A DNA stretch of 64,000 nt, taken from assembly GCA_029582265.1 (NCBI GenBank), contig CM055816.1, positions 21,695,843 through 21,759,842 of the forward strand. The letters run 5' to 3'. This DNA comes from Zoroaster sp. YZ-2022. Lineage: Eukaryota; Echinodermata; Asteroidea; Forcipulatida; Zoroasteridae. Shown piece after piece: positions 23,060-33,984 of the stretch (within the stretch, counting starts at the first letter, position 1; each line of letters starts with the position of its first letter). The notes under the pieces were generated by a model. The model made no database searches, was not told where the DNA came from, and saw nothing but the letters and a program-made list of their open reading frames with translations. A program made the translations under genes and the position numbers.

Positions 23060-23230
23060 GTTGTATTTTATTTATTTATTTCTGATATTTTATCAGGGTA
23101 TCGCGTTCACATAACATGTGGTCTCCCTCGTGGCCCTGGGAATTAAAATGTAATTCAAAAGATAAAATTAAAATGATCAATAAATATTAAACATAATAAA
23201 ACATTTAAACAAATACAACTAAAATAAAAG
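23060..23230 (-). repeat. Retroelement-like 3' tail with (TAAA)n
   Basis: On the minus strand the unit reads GGGCCACGAGGGAGACCAC and ends in repeated AAAT. Copies lie at 40,460-40,560 and 61,390-61,500. The shared A-rich end and constant orientation of the core suggest the 3' end of a SINE or LINE. Confidence 0.6.
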
Positions 23231-24885
23231 ATAACATTAATAACTAATTCAGTTACAAACAAAACCCACTGTGGTATGAAATATATAAGTGAAATAAAAC
23301 ATTATGTTCATTGTACAAAGGTACTTGAGTTGATAGAGATAATCAAATGTTCCTAATTATTGTAAAGTCTATGCACGTCATACACTCTAGATTGGTTAAA
23401 AAACTACCAATTTAAATGGTTAACACTATTTTTATTATTTTAATCGAGAGATTGATCAATGTGGTTTGAAGAGTGTATGTTGGTTGTATCATTTATTTAG
23501 TGCCTGACGTGTTTGTTGTATACGTTTTTACCACATGAAATTCTTGAGCCGTATAGAAGTATTACCCTAACTCTCGCTTTATCATTCATTGTGTTCAAAT
23601 CGAGCGACCCAACACACCTCATCCATAGATCGAGAAAATAGGCCTATACAGCGACTCACTTTGCTCATCAGGTGAGGGATATTGAGATTTGTTGTTTGTG
23701 TATGATTGTTTGGCCCTAAAGAGGATAGGGAATGGACGGTGAGGGACCGGGGCTGGCTTTCAAAAAGACTATTCAAGAGCACAGAGGTGCATGTAGTTGT
23801 ACCACCTCAATTAACCTATCGCCAGCATCATCACCCAAGCCCCTCTCCAATTATTTTACCAAGCAAATTTGTCTTGACTTTTATTTCTTAGATCAATCCA
23901 TATTCAAATATGCAAATATTATGTGCCTCAAATGCTCTTATTAAGCACCTCATTTTCCGGGACAAAACAGTGATGGATCAAGCGGAAGAAGTGCAAATAA
24001 TTTTTACAGTGTATAAGAAAGAGCTAAACATAACAATGTGGTCAGTACCTGACTAGTATAAGAGGAGCTTTTTAGACAAATTGATAGTTTGGATCCTATA
24101 AACGCTATGGTTTAACCAATCACGTCACAAAATGTCAATTTGTATAAATCGCTTAGAGCTCTTCTATAAAATAAGAAATCTCTGTTAAATTCCTTTACTT
24201 CGGAGAACTTTGTTTGTTCACGTATGTTATTACACAAGCAAAGTTGTTTGTTTATCAAAAACCAGCAATGAATTAACTGTCGTGGTTCCATAAATGCATT
24301 GCATGCCCAGAATCGTATCCAATTATGTCGTCTAATTTCATCCACGAGTCTCTAATGGATTATAACAATACGATTATATGAGTTCGTGTAATATCGCTTT
24401 ACCTTGAAACTGTCGTAGATGGAGGATGCTTTCAAGCTACTGCTATTAATTGCCGTTAATTGTGATCACGAATTTCAGTCAAAAAGATACCTTTTATATG
24501 ACGTGTCACATATGTAAACATTGCCCAATCAAATGTCAGTGGCAAAGCTACAGTATTAATGAAATGTTAAGCAATAATATTACAAAGTCCCGTTTTAACT
24601 GGTACTTGGCCAGAACAGTTAACCATCGTTTAGGTCGGACCCTGGTTTATGTTTCGTAAACAAAATTATTAAAATCTTATTCATACAAATTAACAATAAC
24701 AATAGTAATATTGTATTGTCCTCTGATTATACGGTGAAAAAAAAACATCAGTTTTTGTTTCCTCTTTTGGGAGACAAAAATGGGCTGGAATTAACCAGAA
24801 CCTAATTATAGTGTTCACTTTATAACGGTTTTGATAATCCTTTGGAGGAAGAACTTACGTATCGACATATATAACACTAAAATAC
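23231..24885. other. Noncoding, no gene seen
   Basis: AT-rich. The section 23,930-24,060 matches 62,880-63,050 (TGTATAAGAAAGAGCTAAAC). Frames at 23,706-23,944, 24,112-24,345 and 24,450-24,659 lack a recognisable domain, and I find no conserved counterpart. Confidence 0.4.
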
Positions 24886-24889
24886 AGCA

Positions 24890-25050
24890 GAAATTGCAGA
24901 TATTATAATTGTCAAGTTGTTGTAAGAGTAAACATTATAATTGTCAAGTTGTAGTAATAGCAGACATTATAACTGTCAAGTTGTAGTAAGTTGTAGTAAG
25001 GGCAGACATTGTAATTGTCAAGTTGTAGCAAGAGCAGACATCAACATTGT
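24890..25050. repeat. Short tandem repeat of about 38 bp, four to five copies
   Basis: The words ATTGTCAAGTTGTAGTAA and GCAGACATTATAA alternate between 24,897 and 25,045, with one internal duplication of AAGTTGTAGT. The repeat leads straight into two perfect hairpins at 25,063-25,125. Confidence 0.8.
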
Positions 25051-25062
25051 CAGTAATATAAC

Positions 25063-25125
25063 GGTCAGACTTTTACAAGTCTGACCATCGCATCATTAAG
25101 TATGACGTCACAGACGTCATACTTA
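25063..25125. repeat. Two consecutive perfect hairpins
   Basis: The first (25,063-25,086) has 10-bp arms, GGTCAGACTT and its complement, with a TTAC loop. The second (25,097-25,125) has 13-bp arms, TAAGTATGACGTC and its complement, around ACA. Both arm pairs are perfect. They could be the end of an inverted-repeat element or a binding site; TGACGTCA-like CRE words lie in the second stem. Function unknown. Confidence 0.8.
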
Positions 25126-25252
25126 AAGCCCGTCCTCTCGCACTAGCGCGCTAACACTACACAACACAAGTTTGAACATGTTTTTTTGCACACTCATTTT
25201 TGCACATTTTTACGCCACCAACGGGGTCTGAAAAGCTCCTCTTAATCTACTT

Positions 25253-25312
25253 TAGTTGGTAGGGCAACAGTACTTTAACCCGGAGGTCGCAGGTTCAAAT
25301 CCAGCTCAATTA
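25253..25312 (+). mobile_element. tRNA-like sequence, probable SINE head or tRNA pseudogene
   Basis: TAGTTGGTAGGGC (25,253) resembles box A and GGTTCAAATCC (25,292) is a perfect box B. The spacing is that of a tRNA, and GAGGTCGCAGGTTCAAATCC resembles the right half of a lysine-like tRNA. The acceptor stem does not pair (AATCTACT against AGCTCAAT), so a functional tRNA is unlikely. Confidence 0.5.
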
Positions 25313-25554
25313 ACTTGTTCTGTGTTAATTCTAAACATTATCATTAGTAACATTATATGTAATTCAAATGATTACCTTTACTGTTACGTACATTTTTAGT
25401 CTGATTAACACAATTACAAATGTCTCATAGGTTTTTGATGGCTGCTGAATGTTGACTCTTTGGAACAGTTGTAACAAGCTAGAAAATTAAAGAATACATA
25501 TTTCCAAGTTCATACCACAGCGCAGTTTATCAATATTATCAAGTATTTTTATGT

Positions 25555-26170
25555 GAAAATGTCTTGAATTAAAAATAAATCTTAAAATGTAAATAACTCA
25601 AGTATACAGTGTACCATTTACAGGCTACAGTTGAATATCCTACATTGTGTCAAGGAAAACATAGACTTATGCTGATCAGTTCACACCTCAACTGGCTACA
25701 ATGAACAATAAATGATGCGGAAAGCTGAAAACGGAACTACGTGCAGTGTGTTAGTTATGCTTGGCTAACATAATTGACTTTGCTGTCAGTAACTCTACGT
25801 GACAAAAGACTGTCGTAGCTGCTTTAAATATCAAGGTTGTTTAGTATTACAAGTCAACAAGTGAGATGGAGAACAATGTTGATTTACAAACCACGTCTTG
25901 CTTTGCCTCTTCTTTCCTCCATTAGGCCAAACAGAAATAAGTTGTGTTTATCCAGTACTGTACCTCCACCATACTTATGCAATATTGAGTATTTTCAGAG
26001 ACCAAAACACTTGCATGTGTTAAACTCGAAAAGGTTAGACACAACAACAAATGTAAAACCTCTTCTACCATTATACAGCTTTATTGTTACACCAAATTGA
26101 AACTACACCTGAGATTTACAAAGTATTTGCTCATTATCATCATAATTTTTTTTTAATTGTAATTGTATTG
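25555..26170. other. Copy A block collinear with 60,363-60,970; unrecognised short frame
   Basis: The block starts with AAAATGTCTTGAATTAAAAA and recurs in copy B at 60,363, 62,215 and 63,130, so it is locally repeated there. Frames 25,837-26,100 and 60,649-60,837 share a stretch of about 30 residues (PLLSSIRPNRNKLCLSSTV) and then diverge by frameshift. I do not recognise a protein family and do not call a gene. Confidence 0.4.
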
Positions 26171-27607
26171 TAATGTGCTGTGACCCCCCCTCCCCCGATT
26201 CACCCTTGACTGAAGTAAATTTAGTAAAATTCCACCCCTGCCTGGGTGGCACAATATTATGAATTAAGATATGAATTATTTCCTGCTGACATCTCATTAA
26301 AATTGAAGATTTAATGGTTTTCATTGACATAATGACTAGATTATGAATAGATACGGAATTCACATTAAGATTATTAGTTTGGTTTGCGGTAATAAATTAA
26401 GATTGATTGATAAATTGATTTCCTGTCATGGGAACTTGAATATAGCAATAGCGTAAATTTGTTGACATGACATGCATGGTTCGGTTCCAAATGTTGAATT
26501 TCAATATCCGTCCCTGATGAACATGAACTCAAGTATTACACAAACACCGTGATCCCTGAATAATTCGTCGGTATTCTGTAATGTTGAAGATAAGCGTTCC
26601 GTGATAACCTCGTTTACAGGGTCTACCTCGTTCTCACTACAAGACTCTGGTGGGAAAAAATGATTTCCACAACGCTGATTGGTTAGTACAAAATATATAG
26701 GCTTGTCGTGTCAATGAAGGGGGAATTCAACTTTCACATTTTACAAGTACTATGTAGGTTTTTTTCTTTGAATTTAAACTGCTCTTTTTATGAATTAGGA
26801 ATTCAGATTTATGTTCTGAAAATAATATAAGGGGTAAAACGAGGTTTAACCGCAAGCAGTAAACTGATTTAAAAATTGTTCAATATTTGTTTTTCATTTC
26901 GAATGTACGTCATTGTACTCAAGTTGCTCAAGCTCGTAATCTTGGTAACATATTTTATTCTACAATGTCACTAAATTCTCATGTTTCTAATATTGTTCGT
27001 ATTGCATCATTTCATCATTTCACTCTGTTGTAATTTCTCGGTTAGACATGGGCAACTCACTTTTAATTGGTCTTCCACGTACACAAATTGATTTAAACCA
27101 GTGTTGAATATCATTTATTTTTCCGTAAATGGCGTCATTGAAAAGATCGCACTTTTACAAGTCTATCACATTTTTTTTCTGATAAAGATAGACACATTCC
27201 AACAATATTCCGTAATACATCATGGTTTCGATGTCAATGTAATGCGATAAACTCAAAGAAAACTGACCTTAAATCTTAGCTTTAAGTTCCAAAACGCAAA
27301 CCCAAAATAAATGTTTTCTAAGAGAGGGAAGTCTAGGCGACTGTGTTTATTCTTATTTCGTTGGTATATTTGTATTGACATACAAAATGTACAACGGTTG
27401 TTTTATGTTGCTGTTTATCTTTAATTATTGTACTGCATGTAATAACATGCGATCTTTTGAGGCTACGTCTGGCAGCAATCGTCAAACAGTCGTAACAGTG
27501 TTTTATTGGACGAGGCATAGCATTTCAATTTTTTGTGCAAAAATTGCTTAAAAACGAGTACTAAGCTACCGTTTCAGCAAGTCTGCCACATTTTCTTTGG
27601 AATTTTC
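26171..27607. other. Noncoding, no gene seen
   Basis: AT-rich, with no counterpart visible in the part of copy B that lies in the window. The minus frame 27,333-27,518 overlaps a segment (AATAACATGCGATCTTTTGA near 27,440) that recurs at 42,020-42,100, so it is repetitive. Confidence 0.4.
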
Positions 27608-27811
27608 TTGGACAATATCGTCACGATCATAGCAGACTTTCAACAGGGCATGGAATCAGTGTCATAGTTTAAGAGGAGCACACTGACTGAAAATTACTGA
27701 CTCATTTATGCAGCAGCAAAACGTAATAATATGACCTTATCAAGTGGGTATTATTTTCAGTCACTGAGTTAATCTAAAACTAGCACTCCGATTCCATGCC
27801 CTGTTGATCAT
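27608..27811. mobile_element. Inverted-repeat MITE (GACAATATCGTCACGATCA family), copy 1
   Basis: The ends GACAATATCGTCACGATCA and GATTCCATGCCCTGTTGATC form an inverted pair around CAACAGGGCATGGAATC (27,641) and its complement (27,790). The interior CAGTGACTGAAAA and TTTTCAGTCACTG arms fold back as well. Complete relatives are at 37,633-37,905 and 42,208-42,427, and a right half is near 31,490-31,550. No coding capacity. Confidence 0.8.
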
Positions 27812-27819
27812 GTATATTT

Positions 27820-28769
27820 AACTTAGGAGTTTGGAGTTATAGTCTGCTACAAGAGCGTGTGCCGCAGTATGTATGCCGGGATTAGACCATACGCATTCTA
27901 AGTAGAAATAAATTTCGTCATATTCGGCATTCTTTTTCGATAAAATTAATTATTCCAACATTTTAAGCGTTAAGAAAAATAAGGCATAATACAAGCCGAC
28001 TGCGGTAGACCACTTAACACTACAATTGGCCTGTCATCAAAAAGACTTCAAATTTATTGATTTCATATCTTTCGTTGACAGTGTTATTAATATTATCATT
28101 TTACGGATGAGATAATACTCGTTACAAGCACAACAATACCGAACAAAAACCGCTTAAAATTCAATAGTCTGTTCTCAGGAAGAGGTGAAACCTCTCCATA
28201 TATTATTTACAAGCCGACTCTGCGGATGAAAACAATTAGCCATTTCTATTTACCATGCAGCCTAGATTCTCCCTGCCTCCAGTTAACCCATCATTACATT
28301 CACTGTAAACTATTGGTAATCTTAAAAGAAAAGAAAATCAGAGTTTTATATAAAGCTCGATGTAAACTGACAGTCAAACATCTTTGAAATATTCCTTTCT
28401 GAAGAGCTATCCTTTTAGTAAAATTTGACAAATGATATTTTTATTGAACTAAAAATTCTTAGCTTATCAAACTTCTGTAGGAATAAGTACACTATTACAC
28501 TGTTCTCAATAATAATGTGTGGAATTTTGTGAGCTGAAAAATTAACCGTTTTGTTTGGGGGGGGGGCCAAATAAGCGGATCAATTGGAGGCAGGCAAAGA
28601 GGCCAAGTGCTCATTCATCATCTTGCTTTAAATGTATACATGACCCCCTTATAGGCAGTTCCCCCCTTTTCAACCACCTTGCATCCGCCCCTGCTTAGGA
28701 GATTGAACTTTTTGGACTGTAATTGGTCTGTCATCAAAAAAGCTTCATATGTACTGTTGGTATATCTTT
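27820..28769. repeat. Family R repeat sequence, first large unit
   Basis: The order of motifs from 27,820 to 28,230 (GGAGTTTGGAGTTATAGTCT, then ATTCGGCATTC, then ACAATTGGCCTGTCATCAAA, then AGCCGACT) is repeated about 3.7 kb later at 31,570-31,990 and again at 42,440-42,860. A single 70-bp-array unit lies at 28,255-28,325, and the GGATCCGCCCCTGCTTAGGA motif near 28,683. No gene. Confidence 0.75.
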
Positions 28770-29220
28770 CATTAACGGTATCATTCATATTATCATTACA
28801 GTGTATAGTTTTGTTGCCAATTGTTTGAGAGATTCAAATTGATTGTTGGCTTATCTTTCATTGACAGTATCATTCATATTATCATTACAGTGTATAGTTT
28901 TATTGCCAATTGTTTGAGAGATTCAAATTGATTGTTGGCTTATCTTTCATTGACAGTATCATTAATATTATCATTACAGTGTATAGTTTTGTTGCCAATT
29001 GTTTATGAAATTCAAATTGATTGTCGGCTTATCTTTCATTGACAGTATCATTAATATTATCATTACAGTGTATAGTTTTGTTGCCAATTGTTTATGAAAT
29101 TCAAATTGATTGTTCGCATATCTTTCATTGACAGTATCATTACAGTGTATAGTTTTGTTGCCAATATTGTTTATTAAATTCAAATTGATTGTTGGCTTAT
29201 CTTTCATTGACAGTGTTATT
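28770..29220. repeat. Tandem array of 89-bp units, about six copies
   Basis: Unit starts are spaced exactly 89 bp at 28,772, 28,861, 28,950, 29,039 and 29,128. A shortened copy ends near 29,207. The sequence is the same as at 4,058-4,385. Confidence 0.9.
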
Positions 29221-29619
29221 AATAATTATCATTATACTGTATTGGTTACTCTTTGAGTGAGATAATAATCGTTACCAAAACAACATTACCTAAAATTAGA
29301 AAGTCTTGTTTACAAGCCGACTGAGGGAGAAACAAATAATGATGAATTTGAAGTCAAATAGGAATTTGACTTTTAATTCCGTAATTGAATGTTATTGTTA
29401 TTAATAGCGTGCGATTGTAATTGAGTCTCAAACCATTGGTTGATGGCGGGGGTGGGGGGGGGGGAGGGGAGTGAGACGTGTTCCTTTATATCATCATACA
29501 TGTTATTTTACCATTCATTATTTAGGCGTCCCCCCCCCCGTTTCTTGCAGTGTACCCTTCCTTTGCCGTATTCACCCCTTTCATTTACCCATCAAAGCTA
29601 TTGTACAATATTGGTAATC
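29221..29619. repeat. Family R repeat with G and C homopolymer runs
   Basis: This is family R from the ATTATCATTATACTG motif to TATTGGTAATCTTAAA. A G-rich run lies at 29,448-29,465 and a C run at 29,530-29,539. Its end is interrupted by the TTAA element that follows. Confidence 0.7.
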
Positions 29620-29623
29620 TTAA

Positions 29624-30523
29624 AGGTCATGTGAAAAGTATATTTACCAAACTTTATTTCTTGGTGCTGCTATATTGATTGGTATAAATTAAAACCAATT
29701 TTAAATGTTATTTTTTTAATCGAGTGGATTATTAATGGTTTATCTAATAATCCAAAATTGACTCCCGAATTGTCGAAGTTTTAACGAAACGTTCGTGACG
29801 TACACAAAGGCAGAGAATTTCAACGCAGCGCAAGCCCCCATCATGCGGTCGGAACACACACCGAAGGCAATGCTAACATTACTGTGTTATTTTATGAAAT
29901 AACAGAAACAGTTGAGTCAAAGTTCTGATCATACTCAAAACAAGCGCAGGCATAATGAGAAAGGTTTAATGTTTTTATGTTTGCCTTGCCAGCATATAAA
30001 ATCAGACACGATGTTTTATTAATGCGGAAAATCAAGGCATGTTTTCATGCCGTGAACGCTGAATGTCTTTTGGCACGGAAGTGGACGGGGTTATGCATGG
30101 GAGAATAACTAAAGTAAATGGCCACTTATCCCGAGTCTTTCTCGCTTAAAAAGCACCTCTCTTCTTCGTTGGAGCCTTCACAGCTTTCTTACTTAGCGCG
30201 AATATCGTTGGAATTGCATCTGGTAACAGCATGGCCTCATAAGCCATACCGAACTGGCTGTGAAGGCCCCGTTCAAAGCATTGGTGCGTTGTATACGACG
30301 CATACTTGAGCAAGTGCTGTGGTCGCGGATCGGGAATTGCCTAAGTGTACGTCACGAATTTTATGTTAATGAGGGGACATGGGCGTGTCGAAAAGCACCC
30401 CCTAAATTTAAAAATTAACATTTTTATGGTGTAAACGTGAGGGGAAAAATTTACAAATGACAAATGTATGTTCCAGTAGACATACTTTATTGTATACAAT
30501 AAACAACCTATTTCATAGGACCT
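29624..30523. mobile_element. TTAA-flanked foldback DNA transposon, non-autonomous
   Basis: The 900-bp insertion starts AGGTCATGTGAAA and ends with the inverted-like CATAGGACCT. TTAA flanks both sides (29,620-29,623 and 30,524-30,527). Other family R copies read straight through here (46,995-47,035). Further inside, TTCGTGACGTACAC (29,790) is inverted at GTGTACGTCACGAA (30,346), so the element folds back over much of its length. TTAA duplications fit piggyBac or Kolobok. The 63-residue frame at 30,118-30,309 shows no transposase motif. Confidence 0.7.
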
Positions 30524-30527
30524 TTAA

Positions 30528-32541
30528 ATGAGAAGACAAGATTAAAGTTTTATATTATTAAAAGCTTGGTGTAAAATCTCAATAGTCAAAAATATTGATG
30601 ATTGTCAAAGAAGCTTGAACTATTCATTTCTGAAGAGCTATCCTTTTAGTTACATCAGTCTCAGAAATTATTGTGTGGAATGGTTTGAGGTAAAAGCTTA
30701 ACAGGTTAAACAAATTACTTGATCTTCATTAAGCAAAAAAATAAAACACCCACAAATCTTCGGATTTTGTTCTCCGCGCGCGTCACCTCAGACCTGCGCG
30801 TCGGCAATTTTAATTGCTGGATCGATTGGATTTCTGCAATGCTGTGTTATAAACGACTTTTTCACATAGGGGTATGAACATTTGCACCTAAAAAAGTGCG
30901 TCACTGCACCGATTTTGAATTGGACCTATAACCAAAAACCGGAAACTTTTTGGCCTTTGGGAGATCGGTAGGGCGGGGCGAGGGTGTAATGGGGACAGGA
31001 AGGTCAGGGATCCTGCTTCTTCGTTCCCACTCCCTGCCTTTCCAATCGTCACAAGATATCGTCCTCACTAACCTCATCCCCTCATCAGATCCTCTTTAAA
31101 GACATAATTAGTGCGTTTCTTTCGTGGATTCATGTCGTGCATTAGTTGGCAGATTGGTGGAGCTAGGGGAGCAAGCTATCAGATCTCCTACGACTGTTTA
31201 ATGATGGCTTGTAGAAGTTGATGATTTTCGATGCAGTAAAATAAGCTAAATGGCTTATTTTCAAGCAGCCGTTGTGCACGTGCGTCATTTCAACAAAAGA
31301 AATATCAGCTGGAACAGTCATCAATGAGGCATTGGGCATTTTCTCTTTAAATTATGTTTTTGGGAGTACATATTTCATACTTTTATAACATCACCTTGTT
31401 TTCAATAGTAAAATATTAGCGATTGAAAACATAACGCCTATATTTGGGACCGTCTTTTGTAACCCCTAAATATTGATTTGAAGTTTTAATTTCAGTCTCT
31501 GAGTTAATCTAAAACTAGGACTCCGAATCCATGCCCTGTTGATCATAACGACATTTTTCCTTTAACTTAATTGCTCGTATCCAATGGAGTTTGGAGTTAT
31601 AGTCTGCTACAGGGTAAATAACATGAGCGCGTGCTGCATTTCTATTCATACGCATTCTAAGTAGAAATAAATTTCGTAATATTCGGCATTCTTTTCGATA
31701 AAATTAATTATTCTAACATTTTAAGTGTTAAGAACAATAAGGCATAATACAAGCTGACTGCGGTAGACCACTCAACGAAACACTACAATTGGCCTGTCAT
31801 CAAAAAGACTTCAGATTTATTGATTTCATATCTTTCGTTGACAGTGTTATTAATATTATCATTATACGGATGAGATAATACTCGTTAAAAGCTCAACAAT
31901 ACCGAACAAAACCCGCTTAAAATTCAATAGTCTGTTCTCAGTAAGAGCTGAAACCTCTCATATATTATTTGCAAGCCGACTTTGCGGATGGAAACACTTA
32001 ATTAGTCATTTATATTGCGTCTCAAATCATTTGATGTATTGGGGAGGGGATGTGGTGGTTGGGGGAGTGGGAAATTGAAAAGAGAGGTTTCCCCTTGATA
32101 TCATTATACCTGCTTCCAGTGAATACATCATTACATTCATTGTAAACTATTGGTAATCTTAAAAGAAAAGAAAAACAAAATAAGTTTGATCAGAGTTTAA
32201 TATAAAGCTTGATGTAAAATGACAGTCAAACATCCCTGAAATCTTTCTTTCCGAAGAGCTGTCCTTTTAGTAAAATTTGACAAATGATATTTTAATTGAA
32301 CTAAAATTCTGTAAGAATAAAATAAATTATTACACTTTTCTCAATAATAATGTGTGGAATTTTGTGAGCTGAAATATTAACAGTTTTTTGGGGCCAAATA
32401 AGCGGATCAATTGGTTCCCCTTTTCAATCACCTTGGATCCGCCCCTGCTTAGGAGATTGTACTTTTTGGACAGTAATTGGTCTGTCATCAAAAGAGCTTC
32501 ACATGTACCATTGGTATATCTTTCATTGACAGTGTTATTAA
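30528..32541. repeat. Family R repeat sequence, second large unit
   Basis: Pieces in order are 30,740-31,180 (also at 7,190 and 47,220), the right half of the GACAATATCG MITE near 31,490-31,550, then the 31,570-31,990 block (also at 27,820 and 42,440). A single 70-bp unit at 32,110 and the GGATCCGCCCCTGCTTAGGA motif near 32,437 follow. All frames are repeat by-products. Confidence 0.7.
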
Positions 32542-33744
32542 TGTGAGGATATGTATTTTTATCACATTGTTTGATTATTTCATTCACACACACACCGGGT
32601 TGCTTATTTGACCCTTTTCAAACTATGCTTAACCTTGTTACATACCAGTTTCATTAGTACACTGAAAGAACATAGAACCCGATGACGTCATCATCGGCAA
32701 CATTGTAGGTGTGGCTTTTTGTAATGAGGGTTGCAATCCCATAACGGACCTTCTATCTAGTAATAGTAAGGGACCCTTTATCTAGTAAGCATTTCTATAC
32801 ACATTTAACACCATATCAATAGTCTGAAGCCGTTTTTGTTTATTGTTGACAAACATTAAAGCCCACTGATACATTAGTTCGGTTTCGTGATTCGGTCGGT
32901 CTCTTGCAATCTTAACTTGCCAGTAGCGTCAGAAGACATTCTTCTCGGTAAGAGACTATTTTTACCTATTTTCTTGCTTAAATATTGATCTACAAAGACT
33001 CTGTTGTTTTTGATTAGTTATAACAATTATCAGCGGTCATGTAGGTGGGTCATTGTGAGCATTTGTTTTGCGTTCTACTTTTAGATCAGCCATTTTGTAC
33101 CTGTTGTATACAGCGTATATATACCGTCGCGTTGTATGTAACGTTTAGTGTGTATGCGGGAATTGTATTACATGTAGTCTCATGTGTGAGTATGTATAGT
33201 TACGCGCGTTGAATGCATGGCGCATTACGGTACTGTTGTTCGTGGCTTCTATCAAAGAACCATAAACGGAATGCTCATAATGTTTAATTCTCAGTAACTT
33301 TTCTGCTGATAGGCTATACAATATAAATTGCTCATAGAGGAATATGTATCACATCCCTAGGTTACTCAGTCATTGCCACTTTTGAAGTTGGGCTACATTG
33401 CAATAGTTAAGCTGACCTGGAAATAACCAGATGCTGGGTGAGTCCAAGTGAAATCATTTTCCTTTGGTACACTTGTACGGTTGACTGCGCATGTATTTCT
33501 CAATAGTTTCTATATCTGATTAAACACTAATGTGAGCATATTGTATGTGTATCTTATTGCAGGGGTTTTGAATTTATTTTGGTGGACTCTATTGCAGATA
33601 AAAGAGACACAGCCGGTTCCACTCCACTTATAATTTTGTGTTGGCGTGACAGTTCTTCCAGTCCTCCTTATCCATGGGATCACTCCCTACCCCACTGAGA
33701 GCTAAAGCCTCAATAAGGTTGTCCACCTCCGTGGAAATACTACA
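32542..33744. mobile_element. Candidate solo LTR of an LTR retrotransposon
   Basis: The 1,203-bp insertion interrupts family R. It starts TGTGAGGATATG and ends GGAAATACTACA, that is TG...CA. It is flanked by TTAA at 32,538-32,541 and 33,745-33,748, consistent with a 4-bp target duplication. The uninterrupted family sequence is seen at 46,610-46,640. It has no coding region, which suits a lone LTR left by recombination. The clade is unknown. A non-LTR insertion with 4-6 bp duplication cannot be excluded. Confidence 0.5.
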
Positions 33745-33984
33745 TTAATATTATCATTATACTGTATTGGTTACTCTTTGAATGAGATAATAGTCGTTAC
33801 CAAAACAACATTACTGAACAAAAACTGCCTAAAGTTAAAAAAATTGTTTTTAGTAAGAGTTTATTGTTTACAAGCCGACTGCGGGGAAAACAAATAATGA
33901 TGAATTTGAAATCAAAAAATATTTTACGTTAAATTCCGTAATTAAATGTTATTGTTATTTAGCAATAGCGTGCGATTGTAATTG

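Noticed and set aside
24885..25050. CRISPR array
   Set aside because: The repeat is a simple tandem of about 38 bp without unique spacers, in an animal genome.
25253..25312. Functional tRNA gene
   Set aside because: Box A and box B are present, but the acceptor stem does not pair and no termination T-run follows directly.
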